The position numbers were made by a program, and so were the translations under genes. Positions 48,168 through 57,057 of a stretch of DNA of 64,000 nucleotides are shown here, in pieces. The notes under the pieces are model-generated. The model was not told the DNA's origin, made no database searches, and was given only the letters and a program-made list of their open reading frames with translations. Every line of letters begins with the position of its first letter. Position 1 is the stretch's first letter. Origin of the DNA: Paenibacillus cellulosilyticus (GTDB taxonomy: Bacteria > Bacillota > Bacilli > Paenibacillales > Paenibacillaceae); assembly GCF_003182255.1 (NCBI RefSeq), contig NZ_QGTQ01000006.1, forward strand, positions 142,325 through 206,324, given 5' to 3'.

Positions 48168-48204
48168 AAACCGCCCAAAGTCCAATAAGGATTTTGGGTG
48201 GTTT
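48168..48204 (+). terminator. Strong hairpin in a gene-poor stretch
   Basis: A 16-base stem with a five-base loop (48168-48183 with 48189-48204), fully paired on the plus-strand RNA if two G-U pairs are allowed, followed by TTAAAC. No convincing plus-strand gene precedes it. On the complement just upstream, a fragment reading KNIDFLMQELEKVGKYFKHH survives without a start. Confidence 0.4.
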
Positions 48205-48265
48205 TAAACTATCGTATCAGTTAGCGGAATAGCGTGAATAAGGTACTCGTTAAAGGGGACTGCCC

Positions 48266-48511
48266 CTACTCTAATCCGATTGCCTCCAATTTATCACTCT
48301 TCCACCCTTTTCTTCCATTCGTCAATACTCCTATTTGATAATGATTACTAAGATCCTTAATGGTTTTGTTTATCATCACATTAGGCTTCATATGTCTTTT
48401 ACTTATTGATTGGTAGAACATTTCTAAGTTAATTGCCGTTTCTACATCCGTTGTTTTCCCCAATGATCCATATTTCCTGATACAAAATCGGCTTTGTTTT
48501 TTCTTACTCAT
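48266..48511 (-). pseudogene. Fragment of a HAD-superfamily hydrolase
   Basis: 81 residues with no visible ribosome site. The last part, HYQIGVLTNGRKGWKSDKLE followed by AIGL, matches motif II (Thr-Asn-Gly) of HAD hydrolases of the YjjG/YsbA kind, but the nucleophile Asp motif and everything after AIGL are missing. It looks like a gene remnant. It lies next to terminator-like hairpins in an AT-rich patch. Confidence 0.5.
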
Positions 48512-48516
48512 TTACC

Positions 48517-48550
48517 AAAAAAAAGCCGCAACTGCGCGGCATCGTTTTTG
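48517..48550. terminator. Bidirectional terminator-like hairpin
   Basis: GCCGC (48525-48529) and GCGGC (48536-48540) flanked by A8 on one side and TCGTTTTT on the other. Confidence 0.5.
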
Positions 48551-48604
48551 TTATCCTACACTGGCTGTTATATCAATATCTGATAGAACTTGTATCGTTA
48601 AAAA

Positions 48605-48632
48605 TGAAAAAATGCCGCAGCTATGCGGCATT
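48605..48632 (-). terminator. Terminator of the YvyF-like gene
   Basis: AATGCCGCA (48611-48619) pairs with TGCGGCATT (48624-48632); on the minus strand TTTTTTC follows. Confidence 0.7.
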
Positions 48633-48673
48633 CGATCGATATATGATTCGTTCGTCTCTCAGTGCTATCCACT

Positions 48674-48898
48674 TTATTGTATAACGCTATCTACAACAGT
48701 AAAGAATCCATTACGAGCGAATCCGATTATGCGACTAGCGGAAATTCCGGTATCCGTTGCAATAGTCATAATTATTGTTCCAGGGTGACTAATCACGTAA
48801 TCTCTAATTTTCTCGTAGTCATTACGGCAATCCATGCATATGCCAGAATATGTACTTTTTACCAAGTTGTTACACATCTTACATATTGCATTTGACAT
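48674..48898 (-). CDS. Small zinc-finger plus helix-turn-helix protein (YvyF-like)
   Basis: 74 residues. A treble-clef-like start with CKMC and CMDC is followed by NDYEKIRDYVISHPGT and a helix-turn-helix-like part (IATDTGISASRIIGFARNGF). The order resembles flagellar-operon protein YvyF/TIGR03826, which has two Cys pairs and a small MerR-like helix segment, but no flagellar gene is near. GAGAGG lies about twelve bases before the ATG, and a good terminator follows. It is probably a real orphan gene; its target is unknown. Confidence 0.65.
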   Translation of the reverse strand: MSNAICKMCNNLVKSTYSGICMDCRNDYEKIRDYVISHPGTIIMTIATDTGISASRIIGFARNGFFTVVDSVIQ

Positions 48899-49049
48899 TA
48901 AATATGCCTACCTCTCATGTTAAGCCGAGTAAATGTTGTGTACCATTCGTGAGTGTCGTAAAATACTACTATACAAGACCTATTCAATTATGTAAATGAA
49001 TAAGGTTCTCTCTCTACTTGTTGGTTCGAGTTTTAACTGTAATTGACAT

Positions 49050-49444
49050 AATGGCACTTCGATTGCCGAGCTCATTAACCGACCAAATTCCGATGCGAGA
49101 AGCACCGGTGTTTATCAAGGAAAGGCAGACAGCAAAGGAGCCTTTGCAGTAAAGGTACCAGCTCTTAAAGCCGGAGAAAGTACAAGTTCTCATTGCCCAA
49201 GGTGCATGATGGCATCTATACAGCTCGAATTCTAAGTAACAATAGACAACAAACATTAGCCACGGCCACCTATTCAGTCGGTAATTATTTGCCGCCTAAA
49301 GCACCAAGTGTCTGGGCACCTGTTGAAGGTGCTACTCTTGTGCAGGGCAGGGCTGAGCCGAATAATATTGTAAAAGTGTCGTATTCTTTGCTTGCTATTC
49401 CCAATTCGGGCAAGCGATTTCAACTCCGCGTTCAAAATCGATAA
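49050..49444 (+). pseudogene. Remnant of a bacterial Ig-like repeat protein
   Basis: Two frames hold pieces of tandem Ig-like domains: GKADSKGAFAVKVPALKAGE (about 49125-49190, then a stop at 49233) and DGIYTARILSNNRQQTLATA followed by PPKAPSVWAPVEGATLVQGR and AEPNNIVKV. Such 'ADxxGxFxVxVPALKAG' and 'GTAEPNxxVxV' phrases are typical of cell-surface Big-type domains. Starts, frame and both ends are lost. Confidence 0.45.
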
Positions 49445-49487
49445 ATCAGTGCCGTGCTTCGTCCTAATCATCATACTCGATAAGTGT

Positions 49488-49775
49488 TTACTCCCATGGT
49501 TCTTCAAGTACTAATGCAGCCTTAAACATAGTCAAGTTGTCTTTGCTGCTTAATGAACTCCAAATGTCGCATAACACCCTATTAATAATCTTACTGGGCA
49601 GTATTGACCATTTGTCTATTAGGCAGATATTAGGCATTATTGTAGCGAGGAAGCCACTTTTGTCCGGTATGTATAAGCTAGCTTGAAAGCTGTAACAACA
49701 CAGTAAATAACCATCAAGGTCTTGTACCAAAAACTCTTTAAGTCGGAAGCTTGTATTGCATCACGCAAATCGTTC
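49488..49775 (-). pseudogene. Possible remnant of a VOC-family gene
   Basis: In one frame KEFLVQDLDGYLLCCYSF resembles the last strand of a VOC/bleomycin-resistance protein (usual 'KEFxVxDPDGYLLxF'). An unrelated tail of about 60 residues ends in MFKAALVLEEPWE. No full domain and no ribosome site are present. Very tentative. Confidence 0.2.
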
Positions 49776-49808
49776 CGTCGGCCTGACTCTCGGTGGATAT
49801 CACCCAAA

Positions 49809-50678
49809 TTAACCAAAATGATATAAATACAAATCTTCTAGATTAGGCCGCACCGGTTCAGACGTAAAACCTGCAGGTAAAGTCTCGCTCACAACTCGCA
49901 CTTTGATCCCTTGGCTATCGGTGTAGATGTTGCTGACGCGACACTGCCGCTGCAACATACCAAGCTCCTGTTCACCCGCGAGTCTCACCTCGAACACATG
50001 ACCCTCCATCGTCTGCAGCAAACGGGCTGGCTCATCCATCATCAACAGCTTCCCTTGCCGTAGCAGGATCACTTGCTTGGCAATAAATTCAATATCGGTC
50101 ACCACATGTGTAGCGACAATGACAATCTTGTTAAGCGCGATCGTCGAGATGAAATTGCGAATATTAATCCGTTCTTTCGGATCAAGTCCCGCTGTTGGCT
50201 CATCCAAGATAAGCACGGCGGGATCATTAAGCAGCGCCTGTGCTATCAGAATGCGCTGCTTCATCCCGCCTGAATAGGCTGACAAGCGCTTATGTGCGTG
50301 ATCGGACAGATTCACCACTTCCAATAGCTCTGGAATGACCACCTTCGCGCGTTTCCTGCTCAATCCTTTCATCGCAGCCATATACCATAAGAAACGATGA
50401 CCCGTAAACTGGTCATACATCTGCTGCTGCTGGGGCATATAGCCCAGCACTTCGCGATATCGCTGCCCCAGCTCATCAATATTGCGATCGTTATAGAGAA
50501 TCGCTCCGCAATCCGCCCGCAAGTTACCAACAATTAGATTCAATAAGGTTGATTTCCCCGCTCCATTCGGGCCTAATAGACCATAAACCCCGCTGCGCAG
50601 TTCTAATTCAATGCCGTCAAGCGCTTTTACCCGCCCACCGTGATAACGCTTGCCTACTCCCGCAATATGTAACTTCAA
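49809..50678 (-). CDS. ABC transporter ATP-binding protein
   Basis: 289 residues. Walker A GPNGAGKST, Q-loop MPQQQQMYDQ, signature YSGGMKQRI and Walker B LILDEPTAGLDP with H-loop ATHV are all intact. The last 70 residues are a small extra domain, as in ABC-2 type exporters. It partners with the 825-residue permease upstream, whose stop it overlaps by TTGA. The start is TTG after AGGAG. The substrate is unknown. Confidence 0.92.
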   Translation of the reverse strand: MKLHIAGVGKRYHGGRVKALDGIELELRSGVYGLLGPNGAGKSTLLNLIVGNLRADCGAILYNDRNIDELGQRYREVLGYMPQQQQMYDQFTGHRFLWYMAAMKGLSRKRAKVVIPELLEVVNLSDHAHKRLSAYSGGMKQRILIAQALLNDPAVLILDEPTAGLDPKERINIRNFISTIALNKIVIVATHVVTDIEFIAKQVILLRQGKLLMMDEPARLLQTMEGHVFEVRLAGEQELGMLQRQCRVSNIYTDSQGIKVRVVSETLPAGFTSEPVRPNLEDLYLYHFG

Positions 50679-53152
50679 TCGACTTCAGCTCCTTTCACGG
50701 CATAGTCTGGCATACTACGCGCGCGCAAGTGTCCAGCTCCCCATAACCCTGCTCTCCCGGTTAGGTAATAACGCCAAGCTAGTCCAACACAGACAACCAG
50801 CAGTAAAACAAGCGACGCGAAATAACCAACAATTTCGGCAATGGACTGTGTACTAAACATGCGAAAGCCCAGTTGCGCGTAATGCAGGGTATACTTAGTC
50901 AACACATCATAACCAAGCCATGTCAAGAAGGTCGGACAACATACAAGCACGATTCCGGCTAGCAAGGTTAACGACAACCTCTTCAGCACTTGCGAGAGCA
51001 GGAGCATAACCGCACTCATCGCTGCCGCGCCAAGCCATTGACCGAGAATGGTGAGAACGACCAACCCTCGCAGCGTAAGATGAAAGGAGAGCTGCTCATA
51101 GGATTCCAAATTTTGTATCGGAGCTTGCCAATCCAGCGCGGGATAAAGACGGGCAGCATTCACATACTGGGCGGTATAAATTATCCCCAATAGAAGCGTG
51201 ATGATCGCTAGTCCATACAACCATGTGGTTAGAAATAATCGCCTTCTTCCACAACGTGTAGTCTTAAGCAAGGCCAACATCTGATTGCGTGTATCGAGCG
51301 TATAGCTGCTGGCAAGCAGCAAAGTCAACAGAAACACCACAATCATGGTATTAATCGTATCCCGATTCTTATTCTGAAATAAGTAATCGGCAGCATACTG
51401 ATTGACCATATAAGCCGTGATGCCGCGTGTTTGCTCGTTCGCCTGAACAGCTTGATATTGATTGTAAAGTTTGTTAAAGGCATTATTACTGCGCGTTAGT
51501 TGATTCGCATCATCCTGAGCCAGTCGTGTATCGTCCGAGTTGCTCTCATCTATCCCTTGCATTGGCACATCGAGCGTTTGCAGATCACTCAAAGCACCAT
51601 TACGCCGTACCATCTCTTTCTCAATGTAAGCCGCCTTATCCGTTGTAAGCAAACCGCCTACCTGTTTCATATAATCATTGTAATAATATTGATCATTATC
51701 CATGACCAAATGCGCATTGTGGATATCTTGCCAGCCGATCAGCAATGCGACCAGCACAATCAGCCATCCCTTGGCTGTCCCCCATTGCTTCAACGACTCA
51801 TGCCACCAGATCGAGCTGCTCTGATGGAGAGGAGTGAGTACCCGTATTATTAGCTGCTGGGAACGATACCACCACTGGAAACCGCCAATCCGCTGCTTGC
51901 CGAAAGATCGATCTAACGCGATTCCGCTTCCTACGAGTAGCACAACCATCAGCAGGCCGATCACAACGACGGACACCCAGAGATTCGTAAACGGGTACCC
52001 AAACAGATTCAGATTGACATAGTTCGTTAAGAGGTGAGCAATATCGAAGAAGGCAACGAGATTAATATACTTGAACAGATTCCAATACGAAGCAGGATGG
52101 ATGAACGTATACCCCAAATAACTCGCAGCCAGAACCAACGCCAGCGCCAGCAATGATTTCCCTGGATGTTGAAACAAGATGATGAGCAAAGCAATCAATA
52201 AGGCAAGTACAACACTCACAACCATCTTCCCTACAAGAAAAGCGACTATATATTCATACACAGTAAGCGGCAGATTCGCAAACTTGAACGCATCCATCGC
52301 TTGAATATAGCGTGATCCGTCGCCTAGACCATACAGTTGATTAGCTACTAGCAGTATGCTTCCGTAGAAGATCATGGCAATGACAAGCGCTGACCCAGTA
52401 AGCATCAATAACTTAGCGATGATCAATCTGGCATGACCGTATTTCATTGTGCGAAATAATAGCAATTGCCCTTGTTCACGTTCTGTATTAAAGATGAACA
52501 ACCCTAATAAGATAAGGATCGTCAATAGCATTATATCGGTCAAACGATAATGCGTTGCGGTAACAACACCATAATCAAGACTTAGCTGCAAATTAACACC
52601 CTTGACGCGTTCGAAGTCCTGTGGCGTCTTCATAATATTCCGATACGTGAAACTATGCGGATCATTGAAAATCGAATATTTCAGCATGTTCTGCGCTTGT
52701 GCTTCAATCTGGTTGACATAATCCGGATAAGCTCGTAATGCTTCAAGTTGCTCCAGAATCGTCTGATTAAACACAATATGATGCATCAATAACATAATGT
52801 TGTTAGCATACTTACTTGATGGATATTGCGCACCATAACGTTGATAATTGTCATCACTCGCAAAGATACGCGTCGCTTCATTGTCAGGCTCTCGCTCTAT
52901 GTTGTATGCAATGAGATATGCGGATAGCTGATCACGGCTCACCAACGCTAACTCATAAGCTGCTTCACCAGATAACTCGCGGAATCTAGCTTCATAATCT
53001 ATGTATTGAGCATGATATTGGATAATCTCCCTATGCTGCTGTAACTGCTGCTGAATATATATCCAACCGTTAACCACCAACAGTAAGGAAATGAGAATTA
53101 TCAAAATCTTCCTCTTACTTAATTTCACGAACTCATACAGAAGTATCTTCAT
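50675..53152 (-). CDS. Large ABC-2 type transporter permease
   Basis: 825 residues, twice the usual size. It looks like two tandem ABC-2 permease halves: each starts with a membrane helix (KILIILISLLLVVNGWIYI; GWLIVLVALLIGWQ), has an extracytoplasmic stretch of about 150 residues, then five to six helices. The lipoprotein gene 64 bases upstream and the ATPase downstream make one operon. AGGGG precedes the ATG. The role may be export or envelope stress response; the sequence does not decide. Confidence 0.85.
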   Translation of the reverse strand: MKILLYEFVKLSKRKILIILISLLLVVNGWIYIQQQLQQHREIIQYHAQYIDYEARFRELSGEAAYELALVSRDQLSAYLIAYNIEREPDNEATRIFASDDNYQRYGAQYPSSKYANNIMLLMHHIVFNQTILEQLEALRAYPDYVNQIEAQAQNMLKYSIFNDPHSFTYRNIMKTPQDFERVKGVNLQLSLDYGVVTATHYRLTDIMLLTILILLGLFIFNTEREQGQLLLFRTMKYGHARLIIAKLLMLTGSALVIAMIFYGSILLVANQLYGLGDGSRYIQAMDAFKFANLPLTVYEYIVAFLVGKMVVSVVLALLIALLIILFQHPGKSLLALALVLAASYLGYTFIHPASYWNLFKYINLVAFFDIAHLLTNYVNLNLFGYPFTNLWVSVVVIGLLMVVLLVGSGIALDRSFGKQRIGGFQWWYRSQQLIIRVLTPLHQSSSIWWHESLKQWGTAKGWLIVLVALLIGWQDIHNAHLVMDNDQYYYNDYMKQVGGLLTTDKAAYIEKEMVRRNGALSDLQTLDVPMQGIDESNSDDTRLAQDDANQLTRSNNAFNKLYNQYQAVQANEQTRGITAYMVNQYAADYLFQNKNRDTINTMIVVFLLTLLLASSYTLDTRNQMLALLKTTRCGRRRLFLTTWLYGLAIITLLLGIIYTAQYVNAARLYPALDWQAPIQNLESYEQLSFHLTLRGLVVLTILGQWLGAAAMSAVMLLLSQVLKRLSLTLLAGIVLVCCPTFLTWLGYDVLTKYTLHYAQLGFRMFSTQSIAEIVGYFASLVLLLVVCVGLAWRYYLTGRAGLWGAGHLRARSMPDYAVKGAEVD

Positions 53153-53216
53153 TTGGTTCCCCTATCATTTCGCCAATCCTCCCATTCAAACTTCGGATTC
53201 ATCCCAACTAACTTGA

Positions 53217-54545
53217 TCAATTTGTTGCATAAACTGCTGTTTCCATCAGCAACTTCAATTCAGCGCCTCCACGAACATTTAACTGCGATTTATCTAACAC
53301 ATAGGTTCTCTGTGTATCTGAATCACCCGTTTCCGTAGCTTGGAAGAACATATAGCGATCATCTCCAACTAGCCCTTTGCTATAATTGGTCAGCATCGAT
53401 ATGTCAACGCGATTGACTTCCTTATAATTTAAGTCATATACAACCATCTCTTGCGCAACATCAGCGTAATCTGGACTCTTAATAAGCCAACTTACTGGAT
53501 TGAGATAGAAGTAACGCTGATCCGCATACGCCCAAGATACAAGCGGCAAGTTCACGGGTACGATAGATACATCCTGACCACCCAAATCAGAGTTATAGAT
53601 CCGCCATGATGCTGGATCTGTCTGGTCGCCTGGAAAAATGTTTGAGTATAGCCTGCTGCCGTAAATCCCATATATAGCGACCCCTCCTTTAAATTGATGA
53701 GACAGCCCAATTTCAGGTATACCAGAAATAGATAGATTTCCTTTATCATCAGTGAACAAAACAGTCGTTTCATGCGTGTTGATGTCATACCCTATCGTTC
53801 TAAACATATTGTTGCCATAGTCCATGACATAAAGCATATTCCCATATGCGATAAGGTCATTGACACTATCATCAGGGCCTAACGTGTACAAAATAACCGG
53901 TTCTTTGTCGGGGTTCGCCAAAGGCACTGATACAACAGACGGTTTTGCCACCTGATCAACAGTCATTAGATTATTCACATAGTAGATTTGATCACGATGG
54001 ATAACAACAGGATACGGCGGAGCATCAAACTTTCGTAAAACCTTTCGATTCGTCCCGTCTTTATCCATACGAATCAGCGCATATTGTTTATTCATAAGTG
54101 CGTCTTTATCCGTCCGCTCAATTCTCTCAACCAAATAGAGATTATTCTTGTAATAAGTTATTGTAGCAGTAGCAACTAACTCAGCATCCGTTTGCACAAA
54201 TGCGTTACAGTTACGAGGTACATGTGCAGCACTGTTCGGTGTGCAGTCATTATTAGGGTTGTTATCCAACAAAATAGGCTCCATATTCTGTTTGTCCATG
54301 TAATATAAATAAGAACCATTGAGTATATAGTAACCATCAGCACTCGCTGCAATTCCCTGCCCTCTGCCCTGCGAATGAAAAAAGTATTGATAGTCAGTGT
54401 CTGAATGATAGGGTGATTGAGCCGTATCTTGGCTCATAACGGATGATATATCCCCGTTGTCATTTGAACGACATCCAACAATAGATATCACAAAGCAGAT
54501 ACTTATCAAACATTTTGCGAATTTACGGATGATAATCAAAAACAT
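53217..54545 (-). CDS. Lipoprotein with a beta-propeller-like domain
   Basis: About 442 residues. A signal peptide ends in a lipobox SIVGC (about residue 25), so it should be anchored on the outer side of the membrane. The rest has repeated YYV/LYV-x-G/N-N motifs (IYYVNNLMTV, LYVMDYGNNMFR, RYFYLNPVSW) like the DUF5050/propeller proteins of Firmicutes. I chose ATG 54545 because GTGGGGGTC, its ribosome site, would otherwise be coding. It is first in an operon with the ABC transporter. Confidence 0.8.
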   Translation of the reverse strand: MFLIIIRKFAKCLISICFVISIVGCRSNDNGDISSVMSQDTAQSPYHSDTDYQYFFHSQGRGQGIAASADGYYILNGSYLYYMDKQNMEPILLDNNPNNDCTPNSAAHVPRNCNAFVQTDAELVATATITYYKNNLYLVERIERTDKDALMNKQYALIRMDKDGTNRKVLRKFDAPPYPVVIHRDQIYYVNNLMTVDQVAKPSVVSVPLANPDKEPVILYTLGPDDSVNDLIAYGNMLYVMDYGNNMFRTIGYDINTHETTVLFTDDKGNLSISGIPEIGLSHQFKGGVAIYGIYGSRLYSNIFPGDQTDPASWRIYNSDLGGQDVSIVPVNLPLVSWAYADQRYFYLNPVSWLIKSPDYADVAQEMVVYDLNYKEVNRVDISMLTNYSKGLVGDDRYMFFQATETGDSDTQRTYVLDKSQLNVRGGAELKLLMETAVYATN

Positions 54546-54554
54546 GACCCCCAC

Positions 54555-54966
54555 TTATTAAAGTTGGTACAAGTGCCTACTTGGACACTTCGCTAGGTAC
54601 TCCGCTAATGGGAACTAGTAGTGTCCGGTCGGTTCGATACCGAAAACGGTTTCAGTTTTGGCCGCATGAATCTTCTTGGAGGTGTCCGCACCTACAACGC
54701 CTCCTAATGAGGGTGTAGAATTCGCGGACAAAACCACATTCTATTACTATCATGGTCATCTACATTTATAAGACAGCAAGATGAATTTAGATTAACGAAG
54801 TTCACCCATATTTTGTTATTTATATTAATCCATTTCCTATTATCTATCAAGCAATCAAACACAGATTTTTTTATCGATACCGTAGATCTTCCAGTCCCCA
54901 TTAATCTTCTTCAGGCATCTTCCATATAAAATTCAGATGAATGACTCTGATTATCAGTAATAACAA
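54555..54966. other. AT-rich intergenic region with gene remnants
   Basis: About 410 bases between the lipoprotein gene and the EamA terminator. The minus strand has a run reading CLKKINGDWKIYGIDKKI, which looks like the end of a lost protein, and an open frame at 54704-54901 with no ribosome site. The promoter of the lipoprotein operon must lie here; I cannot pick it with confidence. Confidence 0.4.
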
Positions 54967-54968
54967 AA

Positions 54969-54990
54969 AGACCTGACTCGCGTCAGGTCT
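54969..54990 (-). terminator. Terminator of the EamA transporter gene
   Basis: AGACCTGAC-TCGC-GTCAGGTCT with TTTTTG on the minus strand, 27 bases after the stop. Nearly the same hairpin occurs at 57001-57028. Confidence 0.8.
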
Positions 54991-55016
54991 ACTCCCTATG
55001 TGTAAGTACCGTGCAA

Positions 55017-55931
55017 TTAGCTGCTGCTTTGCACGCTGTATTTTAACGATTTTACCCAGAAATACATCCCCATGCCGAATAACGTGATCATGCCGCCTAT
55101 GAATTGAAATATGGAAATTGTTTCGCCCAAAAACAGGAAGGCCATTATAATCGCAAGCACGGGTTCGCCGATAATGCCTACTGAAACCGTCGTTGCCCCA
55201 ATTGACTTCAGTAGGATATTAAAAATCGTTTGCCCGAAAATCGTTGGGATAATCGCGAGCAGCAAGAAATAAGTCCAATCGGATGAATCATATCCCACAA
55301 GCGGACGGTGACTTGCCAAGTTGTAGATGAGCAGGACCGTAGCGGCAATAAAAAATACGAAAATGCTGTACACATTCGCATCAATTTTATGACTCACCTT
55401 TTGCCCCGCCAGCAGATAACACGAAACAGAGATCGTTCCGATTAACGATAATAAGTCACCAAACAGCGCTTCTCTCGAAATGCCGATATCTCCCCAAGCG
55501 ATAAAGAGGGAGCCGATAAGAGCAGCAATCAAGCAAGATACAGTTAGCAGATTCGCTTGTTCTTTGAACCATAAGTATGACCCAACCATTACAAACAACG
55601 GCTGTAAGGACAGGATGACCATCGAGCTTGCGACTGAAGTATGGACTAATGATTCCATCCAGAACAGAAAATGCAGCCCGAGGAATAGACCGGCCAAACT
55701 AATGATCGCCCAGTCTTTTATGTGTAGTTGCAAGGATGTGCGAATTCGTTTCCAAGGTACAAATACAAGCATAATGATCACCGAAATATACAGTCGGTAC
55801 ATACCAGCTATCGAAGTTGATGTATCTGAAAAAATCTTGATCATGATCGAAGAGACGGAAACGGACAAAATGCTAATAAATAACAAAATAAACGGATGAG
55901 TCGGTAATGTCGATTTAGTAGGTTTAACCAT
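55017..55931 (-). CDS. EamA/DMT-family transporter
   Basis: About 304 residues with ten predicted membrane helices in two EamA halves (LLFISILSVSVSSIMIKIFS in the first; LLSLIGTISVSCYLLAGQKV starts the second; GIIGEPVLAIIMAFLFLGET is the typical repeat end). Such proteins export metabolites or drugs. I chose the ATG at 55931, eight bases after GGAGG; an upstream in-frame start at 56030 has no site. It is divergent from the AraC gene, which probably controls it. Confidence 0.88.
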   Translation of the reverse strand: MVKPTKSTLPTHPFILLFISILSVSVSSIMIKIFSDTSTSIAGMYRLYISVIIMLVFVPWKRIRTSLQLHIKDWAIISLAGLFLGLHFLFWMESLVHTSVASSMVILSLQPLFVMVGSYLWFKEQANLLTVSCLIAALIGSLFIAWGDIGISREALFGDLLSLIGTISVSCYLLAGQKVSHKIDANVYSIFVFFIAATVLLIYNLASHRPLVGYDSSDWTYFLLLAIIPTIFGQTIFNILLKSIGATTVSVGIIGEPVLAIIMAFLFLGETISIFQFIGGMITLFGMGMYFWVKSLKYSVQSSS

Positions 55932-56080
55932 GCTTCCTCCAGACGAATAGACAATTACCTGTGCACAGTATTGTAAGGATAACCCGAGGCTGGATATAAT
56001 AATATCATCGCCAGTCATTATTTTGTGCAATAATATCTCTCATTTATATCGAAATATCGTCAAACAGAGGAGCTTGTTGA

Positions 56081-56968
56081 TTGAAAAAGCAATTACACGA
56101 GACGATTCAATTCCCCGATGAGGCATTCCCCTACATTATGTACACGCATACGATTCATAAATCAATTCCCGAAGGCAGAGGATTTAACGATCTCCATTGG
56201 CACGAAGAATTGCAAATTACTTTAGTGACCAAGGGGAAATTAACGATACAGATTAACGGGATTGATTATGATTTGGACACGGGCCAGGCTATTTTTCTAA
56301 ATAAAAGTGTTCTTCATATCGTGACCCATCTCACGCCTGAAGGGGAATATGTGAGCTTTAACTTCCCTGAGAAGCTGCTTGCTTTCTATCCCGATAGCGC
56401 GATGGAGCGAAGCTATGTCCATCCTTTTACGAATTCCTACTTGCTTTCACTAGAGATTAGAGGAGACGAGGAGTGGCATAATCGCATTCTGCAAATCCTT
56501 TGGGATATGAAACGAGATTTCGAAAGGAACAAATCGTGGGGCTGGCAATATGAGATTTCGATCAAAACCGTTCAATTATGGTTAATTCTAATCTCCAACA
56601 TCTCCTTGCCTTCTGAAGAGAACTCCAAACAAAATAGACTCCACCAAGAGAGACTGCAATTAATGCTCAGCTATATTCACCAGCACTATGCAGACAACTT
56701 AACGTTGAAGGAAATAGCGGATGCCGCCCATTTGAGTGTATCGGAGTGCACGCGCAGCTTTAAGAAAAGCATCCATATGACGCCTTACAACTACCTGGTT
56801 AAGTATCGGATTAATAAGAGCTGCGAGCTGCTGCAGTCAACTGAACATACGATTACGGAGATTGCCCGGAGAGTTGGGTTCAGTCATGTCAATCATTTCA
56901 TCCAATCCTTCAAGAAGCATCGAGACACTACGCCGAAGGAGTTCCGTAAGAACCGAAATGTGATGTAA
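56081..56968 (+). CDS. AraC-family transcriptional regulator with cupin domain
   Basis: 295 residues. The N-terminal cupin (about 30-110: LHWHEELQITLVTKGKLTIQ) should bind a small molecule. The C-terminal 100 residues hold two helix-turn-helix motifs (LTLKEIADAAHLSVSECTRS and TITEIARRVGFSHVNHFIQS). It lies 149 bases from the divergent EamA gene and is its likely regulator. The start is TTG at 56081 after AGAGGAG. Confidence 0.9.
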   Translation: MKKQLHETIQFPDEAFPYIMYTHTIHKSIPEGRGFNDLHWHEELQITLVTKGKLTIQINGIDYDLDTGQAIFLNKSVLHIVTHLTPEGEYVSFNFPEKLLAFYPDSAMERSYVHPFTNSYLLSLEIRGDEEWHNRILQILWDMKRDFERNKSWGWQYEISIKTVQLWLILISNISLPSEENSKQNRLHQERLQLMLSYIHQHYADNLTLKEIADAAHLSVSECTRSFKKSIHMTPYNYLVKYRINKSCELLQSTEHTITEIARRVGFSHVNHFIQSFKKHRDTTPKEFRKNRNVM

Positions 56969-57000
56969 ATGGGGTTATTTCATAAAATAATAACAACACA

Positions 57001-57028
57001 AATAGACCTGACTCCCGTCAGGTCTATT
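57001..57028. terminator. Shared terminator of the AraC and RCC1-like genes
   Basis: AATAGACCTGAC (57001-57012) pairs with GTCAGGTCTATT (57017-57028), a perfect 12-base stem between two convergent genes. Confidence 0.7.
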
Positions 57029-57057
57029 CCTCATCCTCACTGCAGCTACGACTACGA

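Noticed and set aside
54704-54901. Minus-strand frame of 65 codons downstream of the EamA promoter-distal region
   Set aside because: No ribosome site, and the neighbouring frame carries what looks like the end of another lost protein; treated as remnant.
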